Of a stretch of DNA of 64,000 nucleotides, positions 39,201 to 50,900 are shown one piece after another. The position numbers and the translations under genes are program-made. Every line of letters begins with the position of its first letter. Within the stretch, counting starts at the first letter, position 1. The stretch comes from Mugil cephalus. Its lineage: Eukaryota; Chordata; Actinopteri; Mugiliformes; Mugilidae. The stretch lies in the NCBI RefSeq assembly GCF_022458985.1, contig NC_061777.1, forward strand, positions 13,481,668-13,545,667, given 5' to 3'. The notes under the pieces are model-generated. The model did not search any database. It was not told the origin of the DNA and saw only the letters and a program-made list of their open reading frames with translations.

Positions 39201-40396
39201 GAATGTGGGTGTCACACACACACGCACACAAGCGCACACACTGACCCTAAAGGTGAGCAGGAATTTCACACATATCTCCAAAACTATATTATGCATAGGA
39301 GCATGCAAATGCCAGGGGAACTCTAAGGTTCGTGAGTCATTTATAGCGCTGACGTGATACTTTCAGAGAGAGTGCGTCACTTTTTACACATATTTCTGTC
39401 TCACTGTGGGAGAGAGTGGTCTCCTATCAGCTGCCTTTTAGCACCAGACAAAACACAAAGGGTGGCTTACTTTTGGCCAAGGCCAGAGGGTGAAAAGCCT
39501 GTGAGAAGCTGTGTTCATATATCCTCAGCACAGATCTCCCACAGTTGATCATTAAATAGTGTGACAAATCAGCTGTGACATAATACAGTGGTGACACATG
39601 CCCATGGAGTCACTTGGCTTCATTCAGATCGTTGGACTGATGACACAGTTACGCATCTGCAACTCACCAATTCATCCAGATTTCGCATGTCACATAAAAC
39701 TCTCTTCGGCTGCCAGATGAAGGGCTCGGGGTCAGGTGCCTCCTCTTCATCCTCCACACTGTGGCTACAAGTCACACTCTCCTTTCGACTGAAACACCTG
39801 CTCGGAGAGCTCTGCTCGCTGGCCGACGATGCTGGCTCCCCGGGATTATCGATCAGCTGGCTCTGCTGATCCCGAATCTCCTCCTCGATCTCCTCCTCCA
39901 GCTGGATCAGCATCGGGGCCAGCATGCCGAACTTGGACCCGCGTCGCGCCACCTCGAGGAGGCACAGAACAAAATTCTTCTCGTTGAGCTTCTCCACCAA
40001 GTCGTTGGTCTCAAACATGAGGACGTCCTTGATCCAGAGCTCCTGCCTGCACCAGGCGATGAAATTGGAGACATTGTCCCGCGCCACGAACGAGCCGGGG
40101 ACGACGTTGCGCGATTGAAAGCCAACATCTTTAGATGGCATCTTCATGGACCGTGCAGCCTCCGGGTACTCCATCTGGAAGTCCTGCGCGGCGCGGTTCA
40201 CATTGTTGGCGTGCCGACAGAGGGCACAGCCCGTCTCCAGCCCATCCATAAAGGTGTCCGCAGTGATGTCTAGATCGTAGAGGGTGTTCAGCCATTCAGC
40301 CAGATCCTCCTTCATAGCGTACAGGTATTCTTCGCTGGATTTAAAGGGCCTGATGCTCTTGGAGGCGGCCGACTGAATGTTGCTCTGATCAGCCAT
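21566..40396 (-). CDS. gas2l1: Growth arrest-specific 2-like protein 1 (5 coding exons)
   Basis: A cytoskeletal linker that crosslinks actin and microtubules. Exons: 39668-40396, 31464-31571, 26349-26445, 25212-25515, 21566-23630. Frames join exactly to 1100 residues. That is clearly longer than the roughly 680 residues I recall for human GAS2L1, and the excess lies in the C-terminal tail. Order of parts: a single calponin-homology domain (about residues 20-165), an acidic linker ([12 protein letters not shown]), the GAS2-related (GAR) domain (about 235-310), then a long basic Ser/Pro/Arg-rich tail with an EB-binding SxIP motif. The protein ends in SLDTEAWM, like the human ...DSWM end. Similar tail anchors are [31 protein letters not shown] and [18 protein letters not shown]1 synteny separates it from gas2l2/gas2l3. 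Confidence 0.93.
23631..25211 (-). other. gas2l1 intron
   Basis: About 1.6 kb without coding signal, repeats of note or RNA genes that I can recognise. A short TG-rich stretch lies near 25070-25095. Confidence 0.5.
26349..31571 (-). CDS. gas2l1: gas2l1 GAR-domain exons
   Basis: Exon 31464-31571 (36 codons) reads [20 protein letters not shown] then [16 protein letters not shown]. Exon 26349-26445 begins [20 protein letters not shown] then LDKHDPCRC. Together they form the GAS2-related domain that binds microtubules, with its conserved cysteines and [17 protein letters not shown] signature. They are separated by a 4-5 kb intron carrying the Tc1 relic. Confidence 0.95.
27199..27237. repeat. Perfect 13-bp inverted repeat with 13-nt G-rich loop
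   Basis: Left arm gacgttaaatctg (27199-27211) is the exact reverse complement of cagatttaacgtc (27225-27237). The loop is tggggggcgggcg. No flanking element explains it. Confidence 0.9.
30020..31290 (+). mobile_element. Inactive Tc1/mariner-type transposon copy
   Basis: The sequence follows the familiar teleost Tc1-like layout: a non-coding left part with 'cagccacccttagctttgtt' and 'ggggttgggaccatcagttg', a transposase start at 30394 ([13 protein letters not shown]), then recognisable pieces such as QSVRKTA, the block [15 protein letters not shown] near 30755, and WDEMDSRVK ... [14 protein letters not shown] ... [17 protein letters not shown] up to about 31248. The reading frame is broken in several places. 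The segment that should hold the third catalytic residue (the SPDLNPIE region) is deleted, and the second catalytic Asp position reads QQNND. Terminal repeats are truncated. It cannot encode an active enzyme. Confidence 0.85.
33226..33261. repeat. (CA)n microsatellite
   Basis: About 18 uninterrupted CA dinucleotides in the first gas2l1 intron. A shorter CA run lies at about 32929-32941. Confidence 0.85.
35093..35135. repeat. Fragment resembling a teleost repeat end
   Basis: 'cagactttaatgatccacaa' followed by 'gggaaattactttgtcac' resembles the 'tttattgatcc...ggggaaatt' motif that recurs at the ends of teleost interspersed repeats. The family is unknown to me. Confidence 0.35.
36663..36995. 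mobile_element. hAT-like MITE with near-perfect 8-bp target duplication
   Basis: It starts CAGGGTTGGG and ends CCCACACCTA, giving imperfect inverted termini. The interior is AT-rich, with repeated 'atacgatac', 'gatattgcgatat' and 'atcgatac' motifs and no coding capacity. The flanks are gtttggag (36655-36662) and gtgtggag (36996-37003), 7 of 8 identical. An 8-bp duplication fits hAT transposition. Confidence 0.6.
39668..40396 (-). CDS. gas2l1: gas2l1 exon with start codon and calponin-homology domain
   Basis: Encodes residues 1-243, starting [20 protein letters not shown]. The CH domain includes [74 protein letters not shown] and [17 protein letters not shown]. The exon ends CDMRNLDEL and splices in phase 0 to VREILGRC. 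The donor is GTGAGTTG at 39667. The whole CH domain in one exon agrees with the family gene structure. Confidence 0.95.
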
Positions 40397-40900
40397 ATTG
40401 TCAGATCATGTATCAATAAAGTCTATTTCATAATTCCCGTAATTCCCATTCCCGTGTCTCATTGCACAACTGCGCTCCAAGGCCTCACCCGCACAACATA
40501 CCGCGACATAACCGCGCCGACGCACCCATGCCGATCTGCATGTGCGTTTTCTTATGGGAGCTCCCTGACGCCAGGCTTTGTGCTGTCGTGAGCATATCGG
40601 GATGCGGAGCGGCCGTGGCGCATGGATGCGTTTTCCGGATGTCTGCGAAACCCGTTTCCTTTAATGAGCGCATCGCCGGGTCCCGGAGTGAGAACGAAAA
40701 CGGAGCTCGTCGCGGACCCCGACGCACACACGCGAGCGAGGCGACCACCTAATCCACCCGGCGGCCGTCGGGTCATCTCACCCACGATAATCCACGTGTC
40801 ACCATGTCTGCGTCTGAGGCGATCTGCTCCTCATCGATGAAATCACAACCACTGAGCGGCACCGAGTCCACAGCTCATTTCCCTGCAAATAGGCTCAGCC
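40397..40900 (-). promoter_or_regulatory. gas2l1: gas2l1 5' region: CpG-rich promoter candidate and 5'UTR
   Basis: CpG dinucleotides are dense from about 40480 to 40900, unlike the surrounding AT-rich DNA. The bases just upstream of the start codon contain several short uORFs (see findings). The transcription start and any 5'UTR intron cannot be fixed from sequence. Confidence 0.5.
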
Positions 40901-42320
40901 CATGATGCGCCGCCTCTCGAGCTGAATATGTTGACCTGATGTAGCTTAGAGCAGCAGAGCGACTCGGTGGCACATCCCATTATGAGGGATAAACTCTCGG
41001 CAGAGGAGGGAAACTTAACCCCATGCTCCCCAACTCGGGATCTGCCCTTTTTTTTTTTTTTTTTTTTTTTTTAACTATTATTATCGTGACTGTGAAGATC
41101 ATAAGATGCCAGACAAGAGTCCACACTAGGGCCACATATTCTCAGTTAAACGTCAGATCATGAAGCACTGAATTAAAAAAAAATATATATATAAAAGTCT
41201 ACAAATTGTGTTAAACACTCAAGCTTCTAAATACTAATGAACTGAAAAGTACTGTTTCAGTTCTGTGGACATAATCTGTCCAGGACTGACTGGCTGTTTT
41301 GTCCATTCTGTGAGAAGAGAAAACCCCAAAACATATTTTTTTTCTTTAATAGTCTCTCAACAAGGAAGTCTTTGTGTTGCCTGTTTTTATAAAACAGCCT
41401 CAAGGCTTAAAGGCCCCCAAAACTTCCAGGATCATGAGACAGCAATTCTGCTCGGTGCAAGGGCTTCCCTCCCAACTGTGTCCCCCCCACCACCACCGGT
41501 GATTAAAGGACATGATGAGTAAGGCTTGGATAGATAAGTGTTGTTGACAGCCCTGTCTAAAACACATTAACTAATCAGTGTGTCGTTATTGGTTTGAAGG
41601 AGGCGCAGGGCACAAATCAAAATCGTCACGCCGGTGAGGACAGGACCTGCGGCCCTGAAGCAGCAGAGCACTGGGTGATGGAGAGATACAGTCTAGACAA
41701 ACGGAGCAAAACACAAAGCAGCCAATTCACGAGCACATGATCCACTGTGTGCATGATATAAAACGTGTGTTAGTCACATAGTGTAAAAAAGATAGCAGCT
41801 GCCAGTGTGGAATTTCAGATATTGACTGTAGATAACTTAACAGCTGCAGATTGATGTATCTTCCCTCCTCTTCCCTCCTCCTAAATGTTTTAAAGATCAG
41901 AATGAGGGTTGAAAGGTTTCTTACAAGGGTACTGATCATCAGATTTTTAAAGGTATGTTAGAAATTTGAATACATCAGTGTACCTTGGCTATGAATTAAA
42001 AAGAAACAATGACTGCTTTTAACTCTAAATACTAATTTTTGTCTTATTGTGTGGAATAGGTTTGTCTATCGTGTTAACAGGACAGAAGTTTTAATTCAGA
42101 AAACTGTTTCGTCTCTAAGATGAACTCTTTGACCTGTAATTTAAGTACAAACATTCACAGCTGGGCCCTTTTTTTCCCACCCATGCAACAGTCTTTTAAA
42201 ATCTTGAGCACTCCTCTATTGGAGCAGATCGTGTTCACCCCTCCTCAAGTGTGATTGTTTGATTTTAAGCGAAGCCCGCTGCCAAGAAGGAGGGCTTGTT
42301 TTCGTTTAAAAAAGAGGGAT

Positions 42321-42425
42321 GTGTCTGTTTAAGAAAGAGGCAGAGAGAGAGAGAGAAGGAGAAAGAAAGGAAGGGAGGGAGGGTGGAGGCGGAAGGGAGA
42401 GAAAAAGAGGGGAGGGAAGGTGGGG
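42321..42425. repeat. Long homopurine (GA-rich) tract
   Basis: Almost only A and G for about 100 bases on the plus strand, with (AG)n and GGGAGGGAGGG blocks. Confidence 0.8.
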
Positions 42426-43195
42426 GTTGATGAGATCATTTTTTTGGGACTGGATGAATCAGCTTTTCTGTCAGTAGAGAGAGAGAGAGACTCTATTAAT
42501 CCACATGAGCAACTGGCCACAGCAAATGTGAAGCACTTCAAGATGTCAGCTGTGGCCGGGTTTCCCAGAGGGATAGTTTTACGATTTAGTTAGAAAAAAA
42601 AAACAAGATTGTGAGGTCAGACCCCTTGTAATTTGCAAACCTGTCCTATGTGCCATTTCTAAACTTAAAAAAAAACAAACTTTGCTTTGAGACACACGTG
42701 GAGGTCAGAGATTAGGATCACAGCTCGGAACAGGACTATCCAGTGGTGGGTGGATGAAAAAGAAAGCAGTAAGCGGACCTCAGCAGCCATATGTCAGACA
42801 GATGTTTAACAGTATGCCAACGATGAACATCTGTGATTAATAACGCTGCTTAATTCAGCTCGATTGTTTCACGGGGCCATGCTGTTCAGCCTCACAGAGG
42901 GAGTTATGAGACTGAACGCCATTCAACTCGTCATTACAGACACAGGAAAACATTCCAGGTATTTGTGATAGGATTATGACAGCAATTTAAAAAGTTACAC
43001 GCATTTTATTGAGTTAATTTAATTTTCTAATAAAATAGCTCTGCAGCCGTTTTGTCAGGTCAGTTCCTTGTGCGTGATGCACCGTCACTGTGGTAGAGGT
43101 CCAGCCATTAGCGTCTGATTCAGAGCTGCAGCATGTTACACATGCGCCAACATGCGCCATCTACTGGCAAGAAAAGTAATAAGAGGCGGCTCAGG

Positions 43196-43232
43196 CCTGC
43201 ACTGGCCAATTTATTAGGTACGGCTCTACAAA
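43196..43232. repeat. Short interspersed-repeat fragment
   Basis: 'actggccaatttattaggta' followed by 'cggctctac' resembles the 'tggccactttattaggtaca' motif widespread in teleost genomes. Only the fragment is present. Confidence 0.4.
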
Positions 43233-43539
43233 AATTGCTAAGTATGTGATTAATGATACTTCAAGTTTATAATGTTATGCTACTTAAGTGATCACTAAAT
43301 TTTATATTATTTCAAAAGCAGTGCTAATATTTTGCTCATACTTCAGTTTAAATTGCAGCCATGGCCAGATCTCATTCAAGAACCAAATAATCCTTCAACA
43401 GCTGCTGGACAAAACGAACAGAAACCCAGTGAACCATGAACATGAGCTCAGTTCACTGGGGTTGACAACTCCACTCTTAAATGACCAGCTTTCCCTGCAT
43501 ACGTCACTGTGTAAAGTTAAGTGAAGCCCACAACTCAAA

Positions 43540-43906
43540 CACATCAAATCAGTAAAATTTTATTTCCCCAAGCTTGTCAACATACAATTGTCAGGGATGG
43601 GAAAGAGGAGGCAATGGTGTTATGAATGAAAAATATAGCATTTACGATACAATGTCAAAACTAATCTGAATATTTAAAAAGCAACTACAAAATAACAAAA
43701 AAAACATGCACAATAAAAGATGCAGTATAAACACAGATAAACTAAAACAAAAATGGAAACACTAGTCAAAAGTGGATGTAACTGCACAGGATGTATGAAA
43801 GCAGTCAAATTATGGAATCATAAATTAAAAATTCTCAATTTTTTTTTAATAAAAAACAAAAAACAAAACTCAAATTCCGTAACAGGAACAGTCAAGTTCT
43901 TCTTCC
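43540..43906 (-). terminator. ewsr1: ewsr1 3'UTR and polyadenylation signal
   Basis: TTTATT on the plus strand at 43559-43564 is AATAAA on the transcribed strand, about 345 bases past the stop. Cleavage would fall near 43540. The UTR is A/T-rich. Confidence 0.5.
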
Positions 43907-44965
43907 TCAGTAAGGACGGTCTCTACGCTCCTGGCGATGGTCCCTACAAACAAAGACAACAGTAATGAATGACTTTAAAAAATAAAAAAAAAAATAAAAA
44001 ATCAGCAGTTCTAGTAAGAGATTTGCATTCACATTTTTTCTCCTCTTAAAGTGACCAAAATGTGAACTGTAACTGTAGAGGAACTACCTTAGGACCTGTT
44101 TAACAGCAGGGGTAATAATTCTACCTCATATCCATCTTTCCACCTGGTGGTCCCATTCCTCTTCCACCTCTGCCACCCATTCGGTCCATTGGTGGTCCTC
44201 CACGGCCGGCCCCACGGAAACCTCCCCGATCCATGCCACCACGCCCCCTGAAGCCACCGCGGTCGCCTCCCCAGCCTCCACGGAAACCTCCGGGGCCACC
44301 CGGGCCTCCAGCTCCTGCTGGCCCGCCACGGTCCATACCTCTGCCTCCACGCATGCCCATTCCACCTCTGCCCCGGTCACCTCCCATGGGGAAAGGAGGG
44401 CCCCCGCCTAACCCCTCTGGTTTAGGAGCTTTGCACTGGTTGCACTCCATCCTCCAGGCAAAGTTCTGGTTGCCACAGCCCCTGGAAACAGACAATTATA
44501 CAAATTTCAAACTTTACTTTAATGCAAAGATGCTCCCAAGAAGACCCTGTACTATAGGAATAATATAATATAGGACATACGGGTTTGGGCACTCCCAGTC
44601 CCCAGCTCTCTGCTGCATGTTGCCTCCAGTGGGTCCACCTCTGCCCATTCCACGTGGACCACCTCGTGGGCCAAACCCACCACGGTCTCCTCCACGGCCC
44701 ATCATACCTGGCAAGACAAAACAGGACTATGAGCAGGGGAGACAACTGGGGAGCCTAAATATTAATGTTTTTACAGAAGAGCATCCTTATAGTGTGAAGG
44801 ACACTGAAGATACTGTGAGAGAGCGTGACACCAAGAAATACTGCTGACAATTACCTCCACGGCCCATCATGCCATCTCGCATGGGCATGCCGCCTCTCAT
44901 TCCTCCCATCATGGGTTTACGACGTGCCATGGACACCTTTAACCGTCGGCCCTGGAACTCTTTCC
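43907..44965 (-). CDS. ewsr1: ewsr1 RGG and RanBP2-type zinc-finger exons
   Basis: Exon 44581-44707 ends [10 protein letters not shown] and exon 44125-44481 continues [20 protein letters not shown]. Together they give W-x-C-x4-C-x10-C-x2-C, the RanBP2-type zinc finger, split by an intron. Dense RGG/DRGGF repeats flank it. The final exon 43907-43943 adds [11 protein letters not shown] and TGA, which is the FET nuclear localisation (PY-NLS) tail. Confidence 0.93.
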
Positions 44966-47900
44966 CTAAAAGTAGGATTAAAACAACCATTTGTAAGTCA
45001 TCCTGAATGACAGGTACTTTAGTTAGGTCATTGTGCAGCGTTTCAAACATACCATCAAAATGCTCCACAGCTGCTTTGGCACAGACTGGCTCCTCATAGG
45101 ACAGAGTGGCATCTCCCTTTGGTTTTCCCGTGTCCTTGTCTGTGTAAATGTTAATAGCTGGCTGGCCCAGTCTGCGGTTAATCTTGATACGTAAACAAAA
45201 GACAACCTGAATGTTTAGTTCCTGCAACGGTCGCGCTTGCACCAACGTTTAGACCGAAGAGCGACTCTTACCCTTATTGGACCGACATGCTTGAAGAATT
45301 CGGCCATTTCCTCCAGGTTGGCCTTCTCGGTTAGCCCCGTGATGTAAATTGTGCTGTTCTCAGAGTCGTCCTGCTCCTCTGGACGTCCTACAAGACAACG
45401 ATGACACAATTTAACATCCAAGAAAACACAACTGATCCCAGTAGGAGTTGGGGCGACATTGTGAAGGAGGATCTAGGGAGACTTGACTCACCCATTTCAC
45501 GCTCGTCGCTCATAGGTCCTGTAGTCCATCAGTCAAGGGGGAAAGAAACAGAGGGAGAGAAGTCAGTGTGTGGAACTCAAGGTCAATAGACAACACCTAA
45601 GGAATGCTACAAAAAGACAATCCAGACACTCCCTTACAGACGCATCAGCATTATTGGGAAGTTGAAAATGGCACCTTATGGTACACCACAATTCCCACAA
45701 GTGATATTGAATTGAAAATAGAACACCTCAGACCCTTTGGCAAATAATTGTGTGTCGTTTGTAGAGCCTCTAAGACCAGTAAGAAATCCTCAAAAAACCA
45801 AAAGAATTCAGCTCAGATTTCTTAAAGCAGTAACAAACACGTTTGAGTGGAAATTTGCGATTAACCTCTCAAAAACTCTTAAAACCGTAAACACTGAGTG
45901 ATCGTATTATACAAAATACCCCTGAGAAAATGGTCTCAGGTGTTGACAAAAAACACAAATAAAAAAAGTCCCAATATTCTCAGATGTGTTTGTGTAAATA
46001 AATTTCGCATACCACAATGTAAGACACATCAATACTCAAAGCATATTTGCTCAAAAAGTGTAAGGCTTTGAAAGGACTAACCAGTGTAATACTCGTTAAC
46101 TTACCACCAGGCTTATTGAAGCCACCTCTGTCTCCAGCGCTGCTATGGGGGAATAAATGGAGATATGAAGACGATTTCCCTTTTACAGCCACTTCCATGG
46201 CTCGAGCAAAGTGGCTTGATTGAGGGAGTAATCAAAACATTCTAACTAGCCGGACAGCAACTCCCCAAACGTATAAATACACAAACTAACCGAGGGATAA
46301 GCGTATTAACTTTGTGTTATTGTTTAACTAGCTCATTAAAACTTTAATGACAGTATGTTGACAAAAAAAATATTTATGAACATATTTTTTACTGCCTATA
46401 TAAAAAAAAAAAAAAAAAAAAAAAATTGTGACAAAACCCAACATTTGTACACAGATTTCAGATGCACTGGTGGCAAATGTAAGTGTCCTCAGAAATTAGA
46501 CGCCGCCATTAAAAACACAATTTCTATATGAAGTTATACAAATAAATCAACACGTGCACGTTTAAAACTACACAATGCATCTGAAATTTAACAGGAATTT
46601 CGGGTGATTACATTCACCGGGTACTAAAACAAAAAGGTACAATTATACATGAAGACAAATCAACACCAGAAATAATTTTTTTTTTTTTTTTTTTTTACAG
46701 CGTTTACCACAGTCACATTAAACTAAAAACAAAGACTTGGTCACTTCATAGACCCATCATGCTTAGAAAAAAAAAACACCATCCTCAGTTCTTGAAAAAA
46801 GGCAGACCCCGAATCTTTGTTTAAGCTCCTTCCTGCTGCTTAAGCTGGCGGCTCTGTACTGAGTACAGATACTTTATAGAGAATAGATGGTTTTAAATGG
46901 CTCTCACTGTTACCTGTACGGTATAAATGTGACAAAGCATGTTAAAAAGGTGCTCAAAAAGGAAAGTGATCAAACATTTGTATTCCAAACCACAAAAACA
47001 TTTATAACATTTCAAAATGACAGAATTTACCCCCCGCCTCCCCCAAACATATACCTGTGCAAAGCTAAAACTAGGCAAAAATTATGCAATTCTTCATGTT
47101 TAAATTGAATTTATAAATGTTCCTAGGATTATATTCCTATTTATGAATTCTGATTTATCACTAGTTTGGCAATACTGAGTTGCTTGTTTAGTCCTATGAT
47201 GAGGAAATGAATTCAAATATCTGAAATAAGTGTGTTTGTGTATTTGTAGTGTGTATTTGCTGCACCAAAAACCTGAAAACACCATTCATGCAGGACTCCA
47301 TGAATCCATCCAAAAAGTTGTACCAAAAACGTATGAAAAACTAAATCCAATCAAAATGACCGTCTGAAATAAGACCTGACGATTCATGTGCCTCAAAAGT
47401 GTTCAAGCAATGTTTCCCAAAATCAAACCCTAAAAGTGAAAAGCTATCATGACACCAATATTCCAGCTGATTATGCTTTTCCATCTTTTCGAATTTTACA
47501 CCAGCAATAACCAACCTAAACCAAAACAAGTGTGAAGCGCAACCTCTAATCACTTTAATACCCCTGAAAGTTCTTCTTTTAACTCTTTCAGTACCTTTTG
47601 TGGAGAGTTGAATGTTGGTGAATCAAGTATGGCGTTTCTACCCGTGCACACGTGTACAAATACTGCATCTACAGCCGGCACCAATTTGATTCCCGTTTCG
47701 ATGAATGTGACTTAAATGAGCACCGAACGTGAATGAGCACCGAACCAACACAGAGTTTGAATTTCACCACCATGGAGGATGCATGTTTTCATGAGAAACT
47801 CATTCAAAAAATGTGTAATACATGTGAAAGCTGTTTTTCCCCAGCCAGGCAGAGATTGGATGAAACTATACTGGGACCCGTGGACTGAAGGTACCTACAC

Positions 47901-50900
47901 GAAGGCAATTACTAGCACACTCCTGAAGCATAGCTCAGAAGAACCAATGTTGGTGTACGCAGTCAATAAGCCCTGTGTTTTCCTATGTTGTCAATGTCAA
48001 TATTACTAAACCTGTTTTTTCCCCTCTCCTTTCTCCAACCTTGAGGAGCAGCCGCACCACAAACACTCCCACCGTACAGTCAGTAAATAAACTGGTAGAA
48101 AATCAAGTAGGATTTGTATTAAATTTGCTTCCAATGTGTCTTTATACCTTAATGCAGTTTTACTGCTTTTATTGATTAACTGTAGCATGAAAGTACTGAA
48201 ACATTAACCACAAAACCCCTTTGAAATAGCATTTTTTTTCTTTCAATAGCTGCCATTCAGTGACTCCCATTCTCCTCCTTTGAGACAACTGTCCGAGCTA
48301 CACATAAATAATTAGATTTATGTCATTGTTATATTTCATTAGCATATTTGACTCCGGTAACAGGGTGCAATGTTTCCGTATTGGCATCACTACCTCAATG
48401 AGAACCAATGAAATCAAGAAAAACGCAAAAGAAAAAAGAAAAAAAAACTACCACACATTGTTGTAAATCCTGATGAATTTTTCAAAAGAGGAAAAAAAAC
48501 TTATCAAGAGGATTGACCCAAATATTGAGAAGGCACAAATGTGTACTTGAAATGGGACTGGGTGTATTTTGTGAAGATGACAACTAAAAATTTCTTTAAA
48601 TACCAATAAATGTGTTATGTAGTCTTGCAACCTGCTAAATTATATTTTGTTTTACGACTCCAGCATCATGACACCTTTTATGAACCATATTTATACGTAT
48701 TGGTGTTTGAACCGTCTTAAGAAAATCGTTTCAATTGTGATAAAATATAGATAAAAAATATCCTTGCTAGGTTATATTCCCTGAATGTGCAACTTCACAT
48801 GTTATCCTAAAACTTCTGAAACAGACCCACAATCAAGTGATGTTATAGGATATAAATTTGTCCAGCTAAGTGTTTATGCACAGGTCCCTGATCAAAACCA
48901 ACTTGGAGGACAAACCTTTTTCTTACCTTTGGCCAAATAAGAGGCAGAGCTGAGAGAAACTGGATGAGAACGTTTACAACCAATACCCTTATTGCACAGT
49001 TACAAATGCAACCATCGGTGTCACACGTTGAAGGAGAGGCCTGTAATTTATTAGCACTGACTGCTGATAAATCACAGCCTTCCTGTATTAGAGGACAAAT
49101 CACTTCGAACTATTCCAACAGTTTCTGATGGGACTCAGCTCTGCCCCAAATGGCTACAGCACCTGTAGAGTGAAAATAATCGTTAGACTAAGTGCAAAGG
49201 AATGACACTTACCCCATGCCACGACCCATGCCTCCACGTCCACGGTGCATCATTCCCCCTCTGTCAAAACCATCTCTGCCGGGGCCGCGGTTCTCTCCCA
49301 CCCCTTGGTACCTTGAAGACTCAGAGCCAGGGTAACCAGAACCTCCACCCTGGCCATCCTGCCTGTAGTTATCTAGAAAAGGTGAAAACAAATTCATCAG
49401 AACATAGAGCCTTTACTAAAGCATGAAAGCAAGAATTATATCCAACATGGAAATGGGCGTACTGTAATGGTTGGATTGGTTGTAACTGGGTGGTCCGCCT
49501 TGCTGGCTGTACTGGCTGGCTGGAGGTTGCCCGTAGGAACCAGCGGCCTGAGGAGGGTAAGCAGGAGGAGCCTGTGGCTGCTGCTGGGTCTGCTGCTGAT
49601 ATCCCTGCTGTTGGTTGTAGCTCGCCTGCTGGCCCTGGTAACCAGCCTGTTGCTGGCCATATGCTGCAGATTGAGAGTAGCTATTTTGGTTGTAGCTTGC
49701 TGGCTGGCTGTTAGCATTGTAACTGAAGGAGACAAAACAAGACAGAGCACGAAGCAAATTGATAAATATGATCTTGCACAATACACCATTGTTATTTTGG
49801 CCCTTGTCTAGAAGCACATACCTCTGAGGTGCTGTGGGAGCAGCCTGCTGGCCATAGCCAGGGTAGGCAGACTGGGCACTATACCCTGGCTGAGAGCCAT
49901 AGGACTGGGACGCCGCTGGAGCGGCAGCAGCAGGAGTGCTGTCGTAACCGGTGGCTCCATAACCTTGGGCTGACTGTGAGTAGCTGTGACTAGTAGACTG
50001 GGCTGCAGGGTAGCCAGCTGTAGAAAACACGTAAAAGAAAAACGCTTTGAGCATTTCTGAATAATCTTGAGATGAGCTACATTCAAGAGTATATTCTCAA
50101 AATCGAAGACACGGCCTGCACGTTGTACTTATTTTAAGCGCTGACCTGATGCTTGTTGACCGTATGAGGAGCCATACTGCTGTTGCTGCTGAGGGTAGCC
50201 TCCAGCTGCAGGTGTTGTCTGAGTGTAGCTGCTATCTGCAGCAGCAGCAGCAGGTTGGGCATAGGATCCATAGTTCTGCTGACCATAGCTTTGCTGAAAG
50301 AGGAGGACAAAAAAAAATTGATATTGTGTCTAAAGGCATTAGGCTTTGAATCTCAGCATAGTTCAACACCCTTAAAAGAGCACAATAAGTGTTTCAATCA
50401 AAGGTATGTAAATGAATGCCCTTAAAGTGATATTCATCACAACATGTGGCACAACACAAATGCATTCATTTATAATAGTGCCACAAGGCAAAAACAAAAA
50501 CTCAGCAGCACAGATAATATGAAATCAATAGGCAGAAAGACAGAAAAATGTCTCACCTGCGCAGACTGTCCATAACTTTGTGATGGCTGGGCAGCATAAG
50601 CATACCTGCAAAATCAAATATCAAAAATAAATTAAATATTCAATATGAAACATTTGCAACATTTGAAAACATGATACATATTATAGTAATGACTAACTTA
50701 CTGAATTACTTCATCAACAACTTCCTCTTTTTTTTTTTTTAAGTCTATAACATATCTGACCTAAATTACTAGGTTACACATATGTGTACACAGACTTAAC
50801 ATCACTTCCTCTCGGAAATTAGGCCAAACACCATTCAGTGGTTAGAAGGCGTGGACAAAAGCAAACAAACACACTTTGAGTTAACCGAAAAAGTCTTACC

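Larger units (their letters stand above)
31572..39667 (-). other. First gas2l1 intron (8.1 kb)
   Basis: No additional gene is recognised. It contains a (CA)n microsatellite near 33226-33261, a short repeat-like motif near 35107 and the hAT-like MITE at 36663-36995. Open frames at 32047-32742 overlap on opposite strands, are compositionally biased and match nothing I know. Confidence 0.55.
40901..43540. other. Intergenic DNA between gas2l1 and ewsr1
   Basis: No gene is seen. It contains a T(25) run at about 41048-41072, a purine-rich tract at 42321-42425, a (GA)n stretch at about 42476-42490 and a repeat fragment at 43196-43232. Confidence 0.6.

Noticed and set aside
39761..40273. 170-codon plus-strand frame over gas2l1 exon 1
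   Set aside because: Antisense shadow of the CH-domain exon, whose minus-strand product is unmistakable.
44233..44568. Proline-rich plus-strand frame at ewsr1
   Set aside because: Complement of the Gly/Arg-rich RGG coding exon. GGN/CCN codons read in antisense give proline.
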